Made by a program: the position numbers and the translations under genes. A stretch of DNA of 64,000 bases from Syntrophobacterales bacterium (lineage in GTDB: Bacteria; Desulfobacterota; Desulfobaccia; Desulfobaccales; 0-14-0-80-60-11): NCBI GenBank assembly GCA_020060385.1, contig JAGVAH010000082.1, positions 114,138 through 178,137 on the forward strand, written 5' to 3'. Shown here one piece after another: positions 18,618-26,771 of the stretch (the stretch's first letter is position 1; each line of letters opens with the position of its first letter). Below the pieces are notes generated by a model. That model was not told the origin of the DNA, made no database searches, and worked only from the letters and a program-made list of their open reading frames with translations.

Positions 18618-19283
18618 ATGAAGATGATTAGACGGTCCTCCGGGGCCATGGGAGTTGTGGGTTTGCTCTTGGTGATCCTGATGTTGACGCCGGTGGCCAC
18701 CCCCAGCCGCAGCCGGGCCCAGGACCAACCTGCCGGACCCGGGGACCTCAAGGCCCCCCCGGGCACTCTGGACGCGGTCACCGCCATTCTCACCCGGCGC
18801 AGTATCCGGGATTATACCCCCCGTCCGGTCCCCGAGGAGACCATCAAGCTGTTGCTCACCGCGGGCATGGCCGCGCCTTCGGCCTTTGATGAACGCTCCA
18901 CCGAGTTCGTGGTGGTTAATGACCCTAAGATCCTCAAGGAATTTGCCAAGGTCAACCCCAACTCCAGGCAGCTCAAGAAGATGACCGTGGGCATCGTGGT
19001 CTGCGGCAACAAGAACAAGCAAAAGCATAAAGGCTTGGGATACTGGCAGTTGGACGGCGCGGCGGCCTCCGAGAACATCCTCATCGCCGCCCACGCCCTG
19101 GGGCTGGGGGCGGTGTGGACCGCGATCTATCCCTATCCGGACCGGATTCCCATGGTGCAAAAGCTGCTCCAGCTGCCCGAAGAGGTCATTCCTTTGAACA
19201 TCATTCCCATCGGCTATCCGGCGGAGCGGAAGCTGACCGGCAACCGCTTTGACCCGGCCCGGGCCCACTACAACCGCTGGTAA
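18618..19283 (+). CDS. Exported nitroreductase-family protein
   Basis: FMN-dependent nitroreductase fold; electron donor and substrate unknown. Residues about 50-200 carry the family pattern: AILTRRSIRDYTPRPVPEE at the start, the AAPSAFDERS segment, DGAAASENILIAAHALGLG in the middle and IPIGYPAE near the end. Residues 1-35 form a signal sequence with Arg-Arg at positions 5-6 and a hydrophobic stretch (VVGLLLVILML). A twin-arginine route is possible for a flavoprotein, but the full Tat consensus is absent. A strong AGGAGGAGAAGGA precedes ATG 18618. Most family members are cytoplasmic, so the leader is unusual. Confidence 0.85.
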   Translation: MKMIRRSSGAMGVVGLLLVILMLTPVATPSRSRAQDQPAGPGDLKAPPGTLDAVTAILTRRSIRDYTPRPVPEETIKLLLTAGMAAPSAFDERSTEFVVVNDPKILKEFAKVNPNSRQLKKMTVGIVVCGNKNKQKHKGLGYWQLDGAAASENILIAAHALGLGAVWTAIYPYPDRIPMVQKLLQLPEEVIPLNIIPIGYPAERKLTGNRFDPARAHYNRW

Positions 19284-19361
19284 ACAGACGCGGCTACCAG
19301 GCTGGATCGAGCTCAAGAGAACCCAAGCAAAAGCAAAGGGGATTGAGGGAAGGGACAGGGA

Positions 19362-19671
19362 CCCAGTAGTGTCCGGTAGGGATTTTCCAGAAAGGCTGTC
19401 AGATTGAAGAAAAAAATGGCCGCGGGGCAAAACCTGGGCCTGCGCAGGCTGAAGCCGGTAGCAGCAAAAACCCCCTCTCCCCTGCGAGGGGAGAGGGATG
19501 GGGTGAGGGGTGGCGTCTTTGGCTCCCCCCCTCACCCTACCCCCTCCCCCCAAGGGGGGAGAGGGAAAAAATTTAAACATCAATTAGATAACTGACGAGG
19601 TGGAAAGCCTGTTTTGGAAACAGAAATCTCTTCCCTGCTTTAGCAAATATCCTGCCGGACACTACTGGGAC
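19362..19671. repeat. About 310-bp segment bounded by inverted CCCAGTAGTGTCCGG repeats
   Basis: CCCAGTAGTGTCCGGTAGG at 19362-19380 is matched in inverted orientation by CCTGCCGGACACTACTGGG at 19651-19669, 18 of 19 bases. The interior is non-coding and contains the family A palindromes at 19473-19565, so the whole resembles a miniature mobile element. It lies between convergent genes. Confidence 0.5.
19473..19565. repeat. Double GC-rich palindrome (family A)
   Basis: One hairpin CCCTCTCCCC/GGGGAGAGGG with a TGCG-type loop (19473-19497) and a second CCCTCCCCCC/GGGGGGAGAGGG (to 19565). Complementary GGGTGAGGGG and CCCCTCACCC segments can pair around them. Confidence 0.7.
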
Positions 19672-19709
19672 AGACCCCTTTTTCCCCACTTCGGGTCTGT
19701 CCCTATTTT
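19667..19709 (+). terminator. Hairpin with perfect 11-bp stem followed by T-rich tail
   Basis: GGGACAGACCC (19667-19677) and GGGTCTGTCCC (19693-19703) pair perfectly across a 15-base loop, and TATTTTTT follows. It lies between the convergent nitroreductase and Gly/Pro-rich protein genes, so it could end the plus-strand transcript. It may also be part of the adjoining repeat. Confidence 0.5.
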
Positions 19710-19717
19710 TTCGGCAA

Positions 19718-20353
19718 TTATTGATTGGGGTCCGGGACCACGCAGTAGCCCGACTCGCTGCCTTGATAGCAAGGCTGGTAATAGGTGCCTTGGTCATAGT
19801 AATACGTCTGGTTGTTGACCACCATGGGCTGGGCGGATACGGAGAGGGCGCCCACCAGGGTGCCCACGGCTAAAGCCCCGGCTACCCCCGCAGCCACGCC
19901 CCAGCCGGGACCATAGTAAGGTCCCCAGCCGCCACCGCCGTAAACGTTGACGTTCCTATTGTAATAGTAATTGTCGTGATAAGGGGGATGCGGCCCCGGA
20001 GGTCCCGGCGGGTGCGGCCCCGGAGGTCCGGGGGGGTGTGGACCCGGAGGTCCAGGATGCGGGCCGGGAGGGCCAGGATGGGGGCCGGGGCCAGGACCGG
20101 GATGCGGGCCAGGGCCGGGGCCGGGATGGTAGCCTCCCGAGTAGTGGGGCTCCGGCCGGAAGCTGCCGCCGCCGAAGCCGCCGCCATAATGACCGCCACC
20201 GCCATAATGGCCGCCGCCATGCATACCGCCACCGCCATGCATACCGCCGCCGCCGCCCCGGGCTTGGGCTTCCTGGGTAATGACGGGAAAGCCCGCCATT
20301 AATAGGGACAAGATAAATACCACCAGCAGGCGGGATAATTGCGCGAGCCTCAT
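19718..20353 (-). CDS. Secreted Gly/Pro/His-rich repeat protein
   Basis: Exported, low-complexity protein of 211 residues. A signal peptide (LLVVFILSLLMAGFPVI, cleavage near AQA) is followed by a HGGG/HYGGGG repeat block (about residues 34-62), a GPGPHPG/GPPGPHPP collagen-like block (about 75-125), a Gly/Tyr stretch, one hydrophobic span (VAAGVAGALAVGTLVGAL) and a C-terminal domain with YYYDQGTYYQPCY, as in small secreted DUF6515-like proteins. The histidines suggest metal binding, but this is inference. Its ATG overlaps the stop of the upstream DUF2092 gene (ATGA), implying translational coupling. Confidence 0.8.
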   Translation of the reverse strand: MRLAQLSRLLVVFILSLLMAGFPVITQEAQARGGGGGMHGGGGMHGGGHYGGGGHYGGGFGGGSFRPEPHYSGGYHPGPGPGPHPGPGPGPHPGPPGPHPGPPGPHPPGPPGPHPPGPPGPHPPYHDNYYYNRNVNVYGGGGWGPYYGPGWGVAAGVAGALAVGTLVGALSVSAQPMVVNNQTYYYDQGTYYQPCYQGSESGYCVVPDPNQ

Positions 20354-21201
20354 GACTGACCTCCCTTCTTCTGGCGCTTCCCCTTCTTGGGCGCCTTAAT
20401 TTCCCCCTGTTTTACCGGCATGAACTTGATCTGCTGGGCCCCGGCCGGCGGCGTAAAGGCAAACAGATCATCCCCGAATTTGGGGGGAAAATTCCAATCG
20501 GAGAAATAGGCGGTCCATTGGGGGGAAGCAGGACCCTTCCTGGTGACCACGATCTTCCGCACCACCGGCTGGTCCCCGGCTTCGATCCAGACCTGATAAT
20601 GGGCCTGCTTGCGGTCAAAGGCCAGATGATGGCAGGAGACGCCCTTGACCACATGCCGGCCCACGTACAGAGCATGGCCCATATCCTTGAGAACATGGTC
20701 ACAGAGCTTGTTGCTGCCCAACTCCGCCAGCCCCACCCGCAGGCCATAATCCTTGTAGGCCTGGTCCAGGGCCGCGTCGATATCGCCGCTCACCGCGATG
20801 CTGGCATAGTGGTTCTTATATTTGTCATAGAGAGTGAGGTTCTTGCCGTCGACAACGAGCAGTTTGCTTTCCAGATCGCCGTTCCCGTCCACCCGGAGCT
20901 TGTCGGGGCGGCGGACGGCCACCGCCACTTCCTGGCCGAACTGCAGTTTCTTGCCGCCGTGATAGACCCGGTCGTTGGTCACTTCGGCCTTGAAAGAGAA
21001 TTGCTGCTGTTTCTTGAGAAACTCACAAGTTTGCCGGAGTATCTCCTTGGGGTCAGGGATTTTGAGCTTGGTGGCCGCCGGGGCCGGGGCCGCGGCCTTG
21101 GGAGCCGGAGCCGGGGCCTTGGCCTGCCCGAAGCCGGCTACGGGAGCCGCCAGGAGGATGACCGCCAGCAGGCCCAAACTCCAGGATATCTTTTTGCTCA
21201 T
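20350..21201 (-). CDS. DUF2092 family exported protein
   Basis: Periplasmic protein related to the LolA/LppX-like fold used for lipid or lipoprotein handling; precise role unknown. The signal peptide is MSKKISWSLGLLAVILLAA..., then an Ala/Pro/Lys linker, then a domain with the family elements FSFKAEVTNDRVYHGGKKLQ, RRPDKLRVDGNGD and LLVVDGKNLTLYDKYKNHYA, and a C-terminal FPPKFGDDLFAFTPPAGAQ. It ends in a basic tail. ATG 21201 is chosen because GAGGAGGA lies just upstream; an ATG 21 bases earlier is in frame. First gene of a two-gene unit with the Gly/Pro-rich protein. Confidence 0.82.
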   Translation of the reverse strand: MSKKISWSLGLLAVILLAAPVAGFGQAKAPAPAPKAAAPAPAATKLKIPDPKEILRQTCEFLKKQQQFSFKAEVTNDRVYHGGKKLQFGQEVAVAVRRPDKLRVDGNGDLESKLLVVDGKNLTLYDKYKNHYASIAVSGDIDAALDQAYKDYGLRVGLAELGSNKLCDHVLKDMGHALYVGRHVVKGVSCHHLAFDRKQAHYQVWIEAGDQPVVRKIVVTRKGPASPQWTAYFSDWNFPPKFGDDLFAFTPPAGAQQIKFMPVKQGEIKAPKKGKRQKKGGQS

Positions 21202-21490
21202 CTCGTTCCTCCTCTTCATCACCTGAACTTAATCAACGCCATCATGTCCCTTGCTGCTGCTATCTTTGATCCTTCTTTCCCCTTAACGGTTAAGCGGATT
21301 AGAAGGATGAGCTGTATTTTCCTAAAGTGTGCTTCCGCTTCCTGGGCAGGTCAGCTTCCGGGGCAGAAGATGAGGGATGCCGGTCTCGCATGGATATTCT
21401 TAAACTGCTCCAAGTTTAACACTGTTTGGGAGATCGGGGTAAGAGTTTATTTTGAGGGCAAATTGTCCCCCGCCCGCCTGCTTATTACCA

Positions 21491-21518
21491 TTGACCCTGG
21501 AAGACCATTTGTGATAAT
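21491..21518 (+). promoter_or_regulatory. Probable promoter of paaK
   Basis: TTGACC and GATAAT separated by 16 bases, followed by a leader of about 30 bases to ATG 21555. Both boxes match the sigma-70 consensus at five of six positions. The rest of the 353-base gap to the divergent DUF2092 gene holds nothing I recognise. Confidence 0.5.
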
Positions 21519-21554
21519 TTGTACAGATCGCCTTGAAGAGGAGTTGAGGATTTC

Positions 21555-22856
21555 ATGATCCGCGACATTGAAAACGAAACCATGCCCCGGGAGGATCTCC
21601 GGGCCTTACAGCTTCAACGCCTGCAGGCCGTAGTGGAACGGGTCTATCATCTGGTGCCTTTTTACCGCCGCCGCCTGGACGAGGCCGGGGTGAAGCCCGA
21701 GGATATCCGCACCCTGGACGATCTGCAGCGGCTGCCCTTTACCACCAAGCAGGACATCCGGGATAATTACCCCTTCGGCCTTTTTGCCACCCCCATGGCC
21801 CAGGTGGTCCGCATCCACGCCTCCTCCGGCACCACCGGCAAACCCACCCCCGTGGCTTATACCCAACGGGACCTGGAGACCTGGGCGGAGTTGATGGCCC
21901 GGACCATGGCCTGCGCGGGCGCGCACCGGGGGGACATTATCCATAATGCTTACGGCTACGGTCTCTTCACCGGGGGGCTGGGTTTCCACTACGGCGCCGA
22001 GCGCCTGGGCGCGGCGGTGATCCCCGTCTCCGGGGGGCAAACCCGGCGGCAGATCATGCTCATCCAGGATTTTGCCCCCACGGTTCTCTGCTGCACCCCC
22101 TCCTTTGCCCTCTACCTGGCGGAGGTGGGCCTGGAAATGGGGGTGTCCTTCCAGGACACCCAGTTGCGGGTGGGCGTTTTCGGGGCCGAGCCCTGGAGCG
22201 AAGCCATGCGCCAGGAGATCGAAAACCGCCTCTACCTGGATGCGGTGGATATCTACGGCCTCTCTGAAATCATGGGCCCCGGCGTCTGCGTGGAATGCAT
22301 TGAAGCCAAAAAGGGACTGCATCTCTTTGAAGATCATTTTCTCCCGGAAATCATCGACCCCCAGACTTTGGAGCCCGTGCCCCCCGGGGAATACGGGGAA
22401 CTGGTGATCACCACCCTCACCCGGGAGGCCTTTCCCCTGCTCCGCTACCGCACCCGGGACGTCACTTCCCTGGATTACTCCCCCTGCATCTGCGGCCGCA
22501 CCATCGCCCGCATGCAGCGCATCCGGGGCCGCTCCGACGACATGCTCATCATCCGGGGGGTGAACGTCTTCCCCTCCCAGATCGAGTCCGTGCTCATGGA
22601 GACCCCGGGGGTGGCGCCCCACTATCAACTGATCGTGGACCGGGAAGGGCAGCTGGACACCCTGGAGGTGCACGTGGAAGTGGACGAAGCCATGTTCTCC
22701 GATGAGGTCAAAAAGATGGAGGCCCTGGCCAAGGGCATCCAGCGGCAGATCAAGGACTATTTCACCGTTTCCGTGAAGGTGAAGCTGGTGGAGCCCAGGT
22801 CCATCCCCCGGAGCGAAGGCAAGGCCCAGCGGGTCATTGACAAGCGGAAGATTTAA
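21555..22856 (+). CDS. paaK: Phenylacetate-CoA ligase
   Basis: Adenylate-forming enzyme that activates phenylacetate or a related aromatic acid with ATP and CoA. The length of 433 residues is typical of PaaK. The phosphate-binding motif [14 protein letters not shown] starts near residue 90, an AMP-binding [10 protein letters not shown] lies near 236, the acidic LRYRTRDV segment near 296, and the C-terminal hinge and lysine region [17 protein letters not shown] is intact. Cysteines at CxC (SPCICGR) are usual in the family. It heads a plus-strand series with an ACT protein and Liv-type transporter, an arrangement common in Desulfobacterota. The ribosome-binding site is GAGGAGTTGAGGA. Confidence 0.95.
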   Translation: MIRDIENETMPREDLRALQLQRLQAVVERVYHLVPFYRRRLDEAGVKPEDIRTLDDLQRLPFTTKQDIRDNYPFGLFATPMAQVVRIHASSGTTGKPTPVAYTQRDLETWAELMARTMACAGAHRGDIIHNAYGYGLFTGGLGFHYGAERLGAAVIPVSGGQTRRQIMLIQDFAPTVLCCTPSFALYLAEVGLEMGVSFQDTQLRVGVFGAEPWSEAMRQEIENRLYLDAVDIYGLSEIMGPGVCVECIEAKKGLHLFEDHFLPEIIDPQTLEPVPPGEYGELVITTLTREAFPLLRYRTRDVTSLDYSPCICGRTIARMQRIRGRSDDMLIIRGVNVFPSQIESVLMETPGVAPHYQLIVDREGQLDTLEVHVEVDEAMFSDEVKKMEALAKGIQRQIKDYFTVSVKVKLVEPRSIPRSEGKAQRVIDKRKI

Positions 22857-22873
22857 TTTCCGACCCCAATTGA

Positions 22874-22952
22874 CCCCCCTTTTCTAAAGGGGGGCGGGGG
22901 GATGAGCAGCGCCCTCATAATCCCCCTAAATCCCCCTTTAGGAAAGGGGGAC
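22874..22952. repeat. Family B nested palindrome
   Basis: CCCCCCTTTTCTAAAGGGGG...CCCCCTTTAGGAAAGGGGG, closely matching 17362-17443. It fills the gap between paaK and the following gene, ending 26 bases before the TTG start, and could act as a transcript-stabilising or attenuating hairpin inside the operon. Confidence 0.85.
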
Positions 22953-22978
22953 TTTAATACTTCACAAATGAGGAACTC

Positions 22979-23911
22979 TTGAAAAAATTATCACTTCTGG
23001 GACTTGCGCTTCTCCTGGTCTGTCTCTCCCTGCATACGGTGCACGCAGCCTCGGGCTTGCAGAAGATTTCAGAGAGCGTCTATGCTTATACCGATGTCCA
23101 GGGAGCCTCAGGGAAAAACAGTTTTGGGGCCAACGCCGGCATCATCGTCGGTCAGGACTGTATCGTGGCCGTGGATGCCCTGATGTCCGCCCGGGAGGCC
23201 CAGCGGTTCATCAAGGACATCAGAAAGGTCTCCAAGAAGCCGGTTAAATTTCTCGTCAATACCCACTACCACCTGGATCACTCCTTGGGGAATTCGGAAT
23301 TTGCCAAACTGGGCGCGGTCATCATCGCCCAGGAAAACGCCAAAAAGAATATGCAAAAATCCGGGGCGGGCATGCTTAAGTATGCCAAGCAGAGCGGCCT
23401 CACTGACAAAGACCTGGCGGGCACCAAGGTTGCCTTTCCCACCCTGACCTTCAAAGAGCGGGTCACCCTGGATTTAGGCAATACCCAGATCCAACTCCTT
23501 TACCTGGGTCCGGCCCACACCACCGGCAGCATCCTGGTTTATCTGCCTAAGGAGAAGGTCTTATTCACCGGGGACCTGCTCTTCACCAACTTCCATCCCT
23601 TCCTGGGGGAAGCCAATATGGAGGGATGGATCAAGGTTCTCGATTACCTCATGACCATTGATGTGGAGAAAATCATCCCCGGCCATGGTCCGGTCTCCAC
23701 TAAAAAGGACGTGGCTGATTTGAAAAAATATCTATTGGTTTTCGACCAGAAGGCCAAAGAGCTGACGGCCCAGTCCCAGGATCTGCAGGTCATCGTCCCG
23801 GCCATGAAGAAGGCCTTGCCGCCCCGGGCGCAGCTGGAGGCGCTGATTGGCAGAAATGTGCAAATGAAATATCTCCCCCAGGGGAAGCAGGCGCAGCCTC
23901 AGGCTAAATAA
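22979..23911 (+). CDS. Secreted MBL-fold metallohydrolase
   Basis: Exported metallo-beta-lactamase-fold hydrolase. A signal peptide (KLSLLGLALLLVCLSLHTVHA) precedes a domain with the zinc motif THYHLDHS near residue 97, a histidine in GPAHTTGS (about 178), FTGDLLF (about 196) and PGHGPVS near 231. The first motif reads HYHLDH, so the two-metal site is intact. The substrate is unknown; relatives hydrolyse thioesters, phosphoesters or lactams. TTG 22979 is the only reasonable start, with GAGG five bases upstream. Placement between paaK and the ACT gene suggests a link to aromatic or branched acid metabolism. Confidence 0.87.
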   Translation: MKKLSLLGLALLLVCLSLHTVHAASGLQKISESVYAYTDVQGASGKNSFGANAGIIVGQDCIVAVDALMSAREAQRFIKDIRKVSKKPVKFLVNTHYHLDHSLGNSEFAKLGAVIIAQENAKKNMQKSGAGMLKYAKQSGLTDKDLAGTKVAFPTLTFKERVTLDLGNTQIQLLYLGPAHTTGSILVYLPKEKVLFTGDLLFTNFHPFLGEANMEGWIKVLDYLMTIDVEKIIPGHGPVSTKKDVADLKKYLLVFDQKAKELTAQSQDLQVIVPAMKKALPPRAQLEALIGRNVQMKYLPQGKQAQPQAK

Positions 23912-24019
23912 GCCGCTTTCCCTGGCTGCATCAAGAAACTAAAAGAAAAGGCTCATCATCGGCAAATACCGGTTTTACTGGCCACTGACCACTGCCACTG
24001 GCCACTGTGGAGGCACCCC

Positions 24020-24451
24020 ATGAAAGTTGAGCAAATCTCGGTTTTTCTGGAGAATAAGGCGGGCCGGTTGGCCGAAGTCACCCGGGTTTTAGGGGATGGG
24101 GGCATCAACATCCGGGCCCTGTCCCTGGCCGACACCACTGACTTCGGCATCCTCAGGCTGATCGTGGACCAATACGACAAGGCCCGGGAACTCCTGAAGC
24201 AAAAAGGCTTCACCGTGGGCAAGACCGAAGTGGTGGCCGTGGAGGTCCCCGACCGTCCCGGGGGCCTGGGGCTGGTCCTCCAGATCCTGGCCCAAGCCGG
24301 CATCAACGTGGAATACATGTACGCCTTTGTGCAGCACAGCGGCAAGAACGCGGTGATCATCTTCCGTTTTGACAACCTGGATGATGCCATTACTCTCCTC
24401 CAAAAAGAAGGCATCCACATCTATAAAGGGGAAGAGGTTTATCGTCTTTAA
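24020..24451 (+). CDS. Tandem ACT domain protein
   Basis: Small regulatory protein of 143 residues with two ACT domains: residues about 3-68 ([20 protein letters not shown], then [12 protein letters not shown]) and 70-140 ([20 protein letters not shown], then [10 protein letters not shown]). ACT domains bind amino acids or related acids. Stand-alone tandem ACT proteins next to paaK and Liv transport genes are known in Desulfobacterota and are presumed to sense the ligand. The upstream repeat (GGCCACTGACCACTG near 23980) precedes GGAGGCACCCC and ATG 24020. Confidence 0.92.
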   Translation: MKVEQISVFLENKAGRLAEVTRVLGDGGINIRALSLADTTDFGILRLIVDQYDKARELLKQKGFTVGKTEVVAVEVPDRPGGLGLVLQILAQAGINVEYMYAFVQHSGKNAVIIFRFDNLDDAITLLQKEGIHIYKGEEVYRL

Positions 24452-24607
24452 CAGACTGCTAACCGGCAGGGGGAGGGCCCTCCATGCCGGGGGCCAGCGC
24501 CACTGGCTTTAGAAAAAAGGGAAAACGTTCAGAAGAGCCCGGATTCTCCTGGGTGAAGCAATAATAATAATATTGAGCGGCGCCATATCAGGCTAGGGAG
24601 GTTAAGG

Positions 24608-25768
24608 ATGAGAAGCAGAGGAATTGCGGTAATCTTGGTGTTCTTAATGGGTGTCTTGCTACTCGCGGCCGGCTGCGCCAAGGGCCCGGAAACGGAACCT
24701 TACGTGGTGGGCGGCATCTTTTCCATCACCGGTCCGGCCTCCTACCTGGGGGAGCCGGAGCGTAACACCATGGAAATGCTGGCCGCGTCCATCAATGCGG
24801 CTGGCGGCATCAAGGGCCATCCCCTGAAGGTGGTGATCTACGACGACGAGGGCGACGTCACCAAGGCCCGTCTCCATGCCGAGAAGCTGCTTACCAAGGA
24901 CGGCGCCATCAGCATTATCGGCCCCAGCCTGACCCATACTTCCATGACCGTCCTGGACATTACCCAAAAGGCCAAGCTGCCCTTGATTTCCTGCGCGGCG
25001 GGGGTGGGCATCACCGCGCCCGCGGATAAGCGTCAATGGGTCTTTAAAACCGCGCAGACCGACCAGATGGCGGTGAGCCGCATCTATCAATACCTCCAGA
25101 AGCAGGGCACCACCAAGGTGGCCATCCTCACCGTGTCCACCGGCTTTGGGGTCTCCGGCAAAGGGCAGCTTATCTCCCAGGCTCCCCAATACGGGATCCA
25201 GGTGGTGGCCCAGGAGGTCTTCGGGGAAAAAGACACGGACATGACCCCCCAGCTCACCAAGATCCGGGGCACCGACGCCCAGGTGGTTATCTGCTGGGGC
25301 ACCGGCCCGGCCCCGGCGCTGGTGGCCAAGAACATGAAGCAGTTGGGTCTGACCCTGACCTTGATCCAGAGCCACGGGGCCGCGTCCCAGAAATTCATCG
25401 AACTCGCGGGAGACGCGGGTGAGGGCATCCTCTTGCCCGCGGGCAAGCTGGCGGTTTATACCCAACTCCCGGACACCGACCCCCAAAAGGCGGTCTGCAA
25501 GGCCTATGCGGATCAGTACCAGGCCAAATTCAAGAAGCCGGTCTCCAGCTTCGGAGGCTATGCCTATGACGCCTTGAATATGCTGACCAAGGTCTTAAAC
25601 CAGAGCGGCAAGGACAAAGAGAAGATCCGCAGCGGTCTGGAAGGCATCAAGAACTACGTGGGCGTGAGCGGCGTCTTCAACATGAGCCCGGAAGACCACA
25701 ACGGCCTCACCCCGGCGGCCTTCGTGATGGTGAAGATCGACAAAGGCCAATTTAAGTTGGTTGATTGA
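24608..25768 (+). CDS. LivK-type ABC transporter substrate-binding lipoprotein
   Basis: Periplasmic binding component of a branched-chain or aromatic acid type ABC importer. A lipoprotein signal with lipobox LLAAGC places the acylated cysteine near residue 23. The periplasmic-binding fold of type 1 follows: GGIFSITGPASYLGEPERN, INAAGGIKGHPLKVVIYDDE, then IIGPSLTHTSM and VSSFGGYAYDALNML near the end. The total of 386 residues is normal. It is the first of the transporter genes; livH follows after a repeat-rich gap of 136 bases. Specificity could include aromatic acids, given the adjacent ligase. Confidence 0.92.
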   Translation: MRSRGIAVILVFLMGVLLLAAGCAKGPETEPYVVGGIFSITGPASYLGEPERNTMEMLAASINAAGGIKGHPLKVVIYDDEGDVTKARLHAEKLLTKDGAISIIGPSLTHTSMTVLDITQKAKLPLISCAAGVGITAPADKRQWVFKTAQTDQMAVSRIYQYLQKQGTTKVAILTVSTGFGVSGKGQLISQAPQYGIQVVAQEVFGEKDTDMTPQLTKIRGTDAQVVICWGTGPAPALVAKNMKQLGLTLTLIQSHGAASQKFIELAGDAGEGILLPAGKLAVYTQLPDTDPQKAVCKAYADQYQAKFKKPVSSFGGYAYDALNMLTKVLNQSGKDKEKIRSGLEGIKNYVGVSGVFNMSPEDHNGLTPAAFVMVKIDKGQFKLVD

Positions 25769-25770
25769 TA

Positions 25771-25902
25771 GTTTTCGGTTTTCTGTTCCCTTTCTCCGGG
25801 GGTGAACCCGCTCTTGCTGCCGCCTTAGGTTCACCCCCGGAAAACTGGGAAATTGCCCTGCATATTAACAACAGAAATCAGAAAACTGGAAACAGAAAAC
25901 TG
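25771..25902. repeat. Nested palindromic repeat between livK-type gene and livH
   Basis: Outer arms are GTTTTCGGTTTTCTG on the left and GAAAACTGGAAACAGAAAAC on the right. Inside, CCGGGGGTGAACC (25796-25808) and GGTTCACCCCCGG (25828-25840) form a perfect 13-bp stem. The right outer arm ends directly before the TTG start of livH. The outer sequence recurs at 28631, 36371, 50259 and 50646. Confidence 0.75.
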
Positions 25903-25904
25903 TC

Positions 25905-26771
25905 TTGGAACTAGCCTCACTCCTCCAATACCTGATCTCCGGCCTCACCAACGGCGCCATCTATGCCCTCATTGCCCTGGGCTTTGTCATTATCTATCAC
26001 GCCACCACCATCATCAATTTTGCCCAGGGGGAGATGGTGATGCTGGGGGCCCTGTGCGCCATCAGCATTTATCATCACTATCCTTCCCTGCCCGTGGCCT
26101 TCGTGGGAGGCGTGGTTCTGGTAACCATTGTGGGCATTCTCTTCGAACGCCTGGCCCTGCGGCCGGTGAGGGACCCCAATCCCCTCACCCTGATCATCAT
26201 CACCGTGGGGGGAGCGGTCTTCTTAAAAGGGGTGGCCATGATCCTCTGGGGCAAAGAGGCCTACAGCCTCCCCTCTTTTTCCGGGGATACCCCCTTCCAC
26301 CTGGGGGGCGCCACCCTGCTGCCCCAAAACCTCTGGGTCATGGGCCTCACCGCCCTGGTGCTCCTGGCCCTGGAGTCCTTCTTCCGCCTCACCCTGACGG
26401 GCAAGGCCATGCGGGCCTGCGCCTACAACCCCCGGGCCGCCCGGCTGGTGGGCATTTCCCAGAGCCGCATGGTGCTGCTCTCCTTCGCGCTGGCCGCAGC
26501 CCTGGGCGCGGGCGCGGGCATCCTCATCGCCCCCTTGACCCTGGGCGTATATGACATGGGCACCATGGTGGGCCTCAAGGGTTTCTGCGCCGCCATCCTG
26601 GGGGGTCTGGGGAGCAGTTTCGGGGGCGTCCTGGGGGGCCTCATCCTGGGGGTGGCGGAATCCCTGGCCACCGGCCTGATCTCTTCAGGCTACCGGGATG
26701 CAGTGGCCTTTTTTATCCTGCTCCTGGTCCTCTTTATCCGGCCCCAGGGCCTGATCCGGGGCGGATCATGA
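25905..26771 (+). CDS. livH: Branched-chain amino acid type ABC permease LivH
   Basis: Inner-membrane permease of the LivH family with about eight hydrophobic spans. Typical elements are ISGLTNGAIYALIALGFVII at the N-terminus, INFAQGEMVMLGAL, the cytoplasmic EAA-like loop near NPRAARLVGISQSRM, and a C-terminal FRPQ-like end (FIRPQGLIRG). The start appears to be TTG at 25905, directly abutting a repeat and without a Shine-Dalgarno sequence. The stop overlaps the livM start (ATGA), so the pair is coupled. Confidence 0.93.
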   Translation: MELASLLQYLISGLTNGAIYALIALGFVIIYHATTIINFAQGEMVMLGALCAISIYHHYPSLPVAFVGGVVLVTIVGILFERLALRPVRDPNPLTLIIITVGGAVFLKGVAMILWGKEAYSLPSFSGDTPFHLGGATLLPQNLWVMGLTALVLLALESFFRLTLTGKAMRACAYNPRAARLVGISQSRMVLLSFALAAALGAGAGILIAPLTLGVYDMGTMVGLKGFCAAILGGLGSSFGGVLGGLILGVAESLATGLISSGYRDAVAFFILLLVLFIRPQGLIRGGS

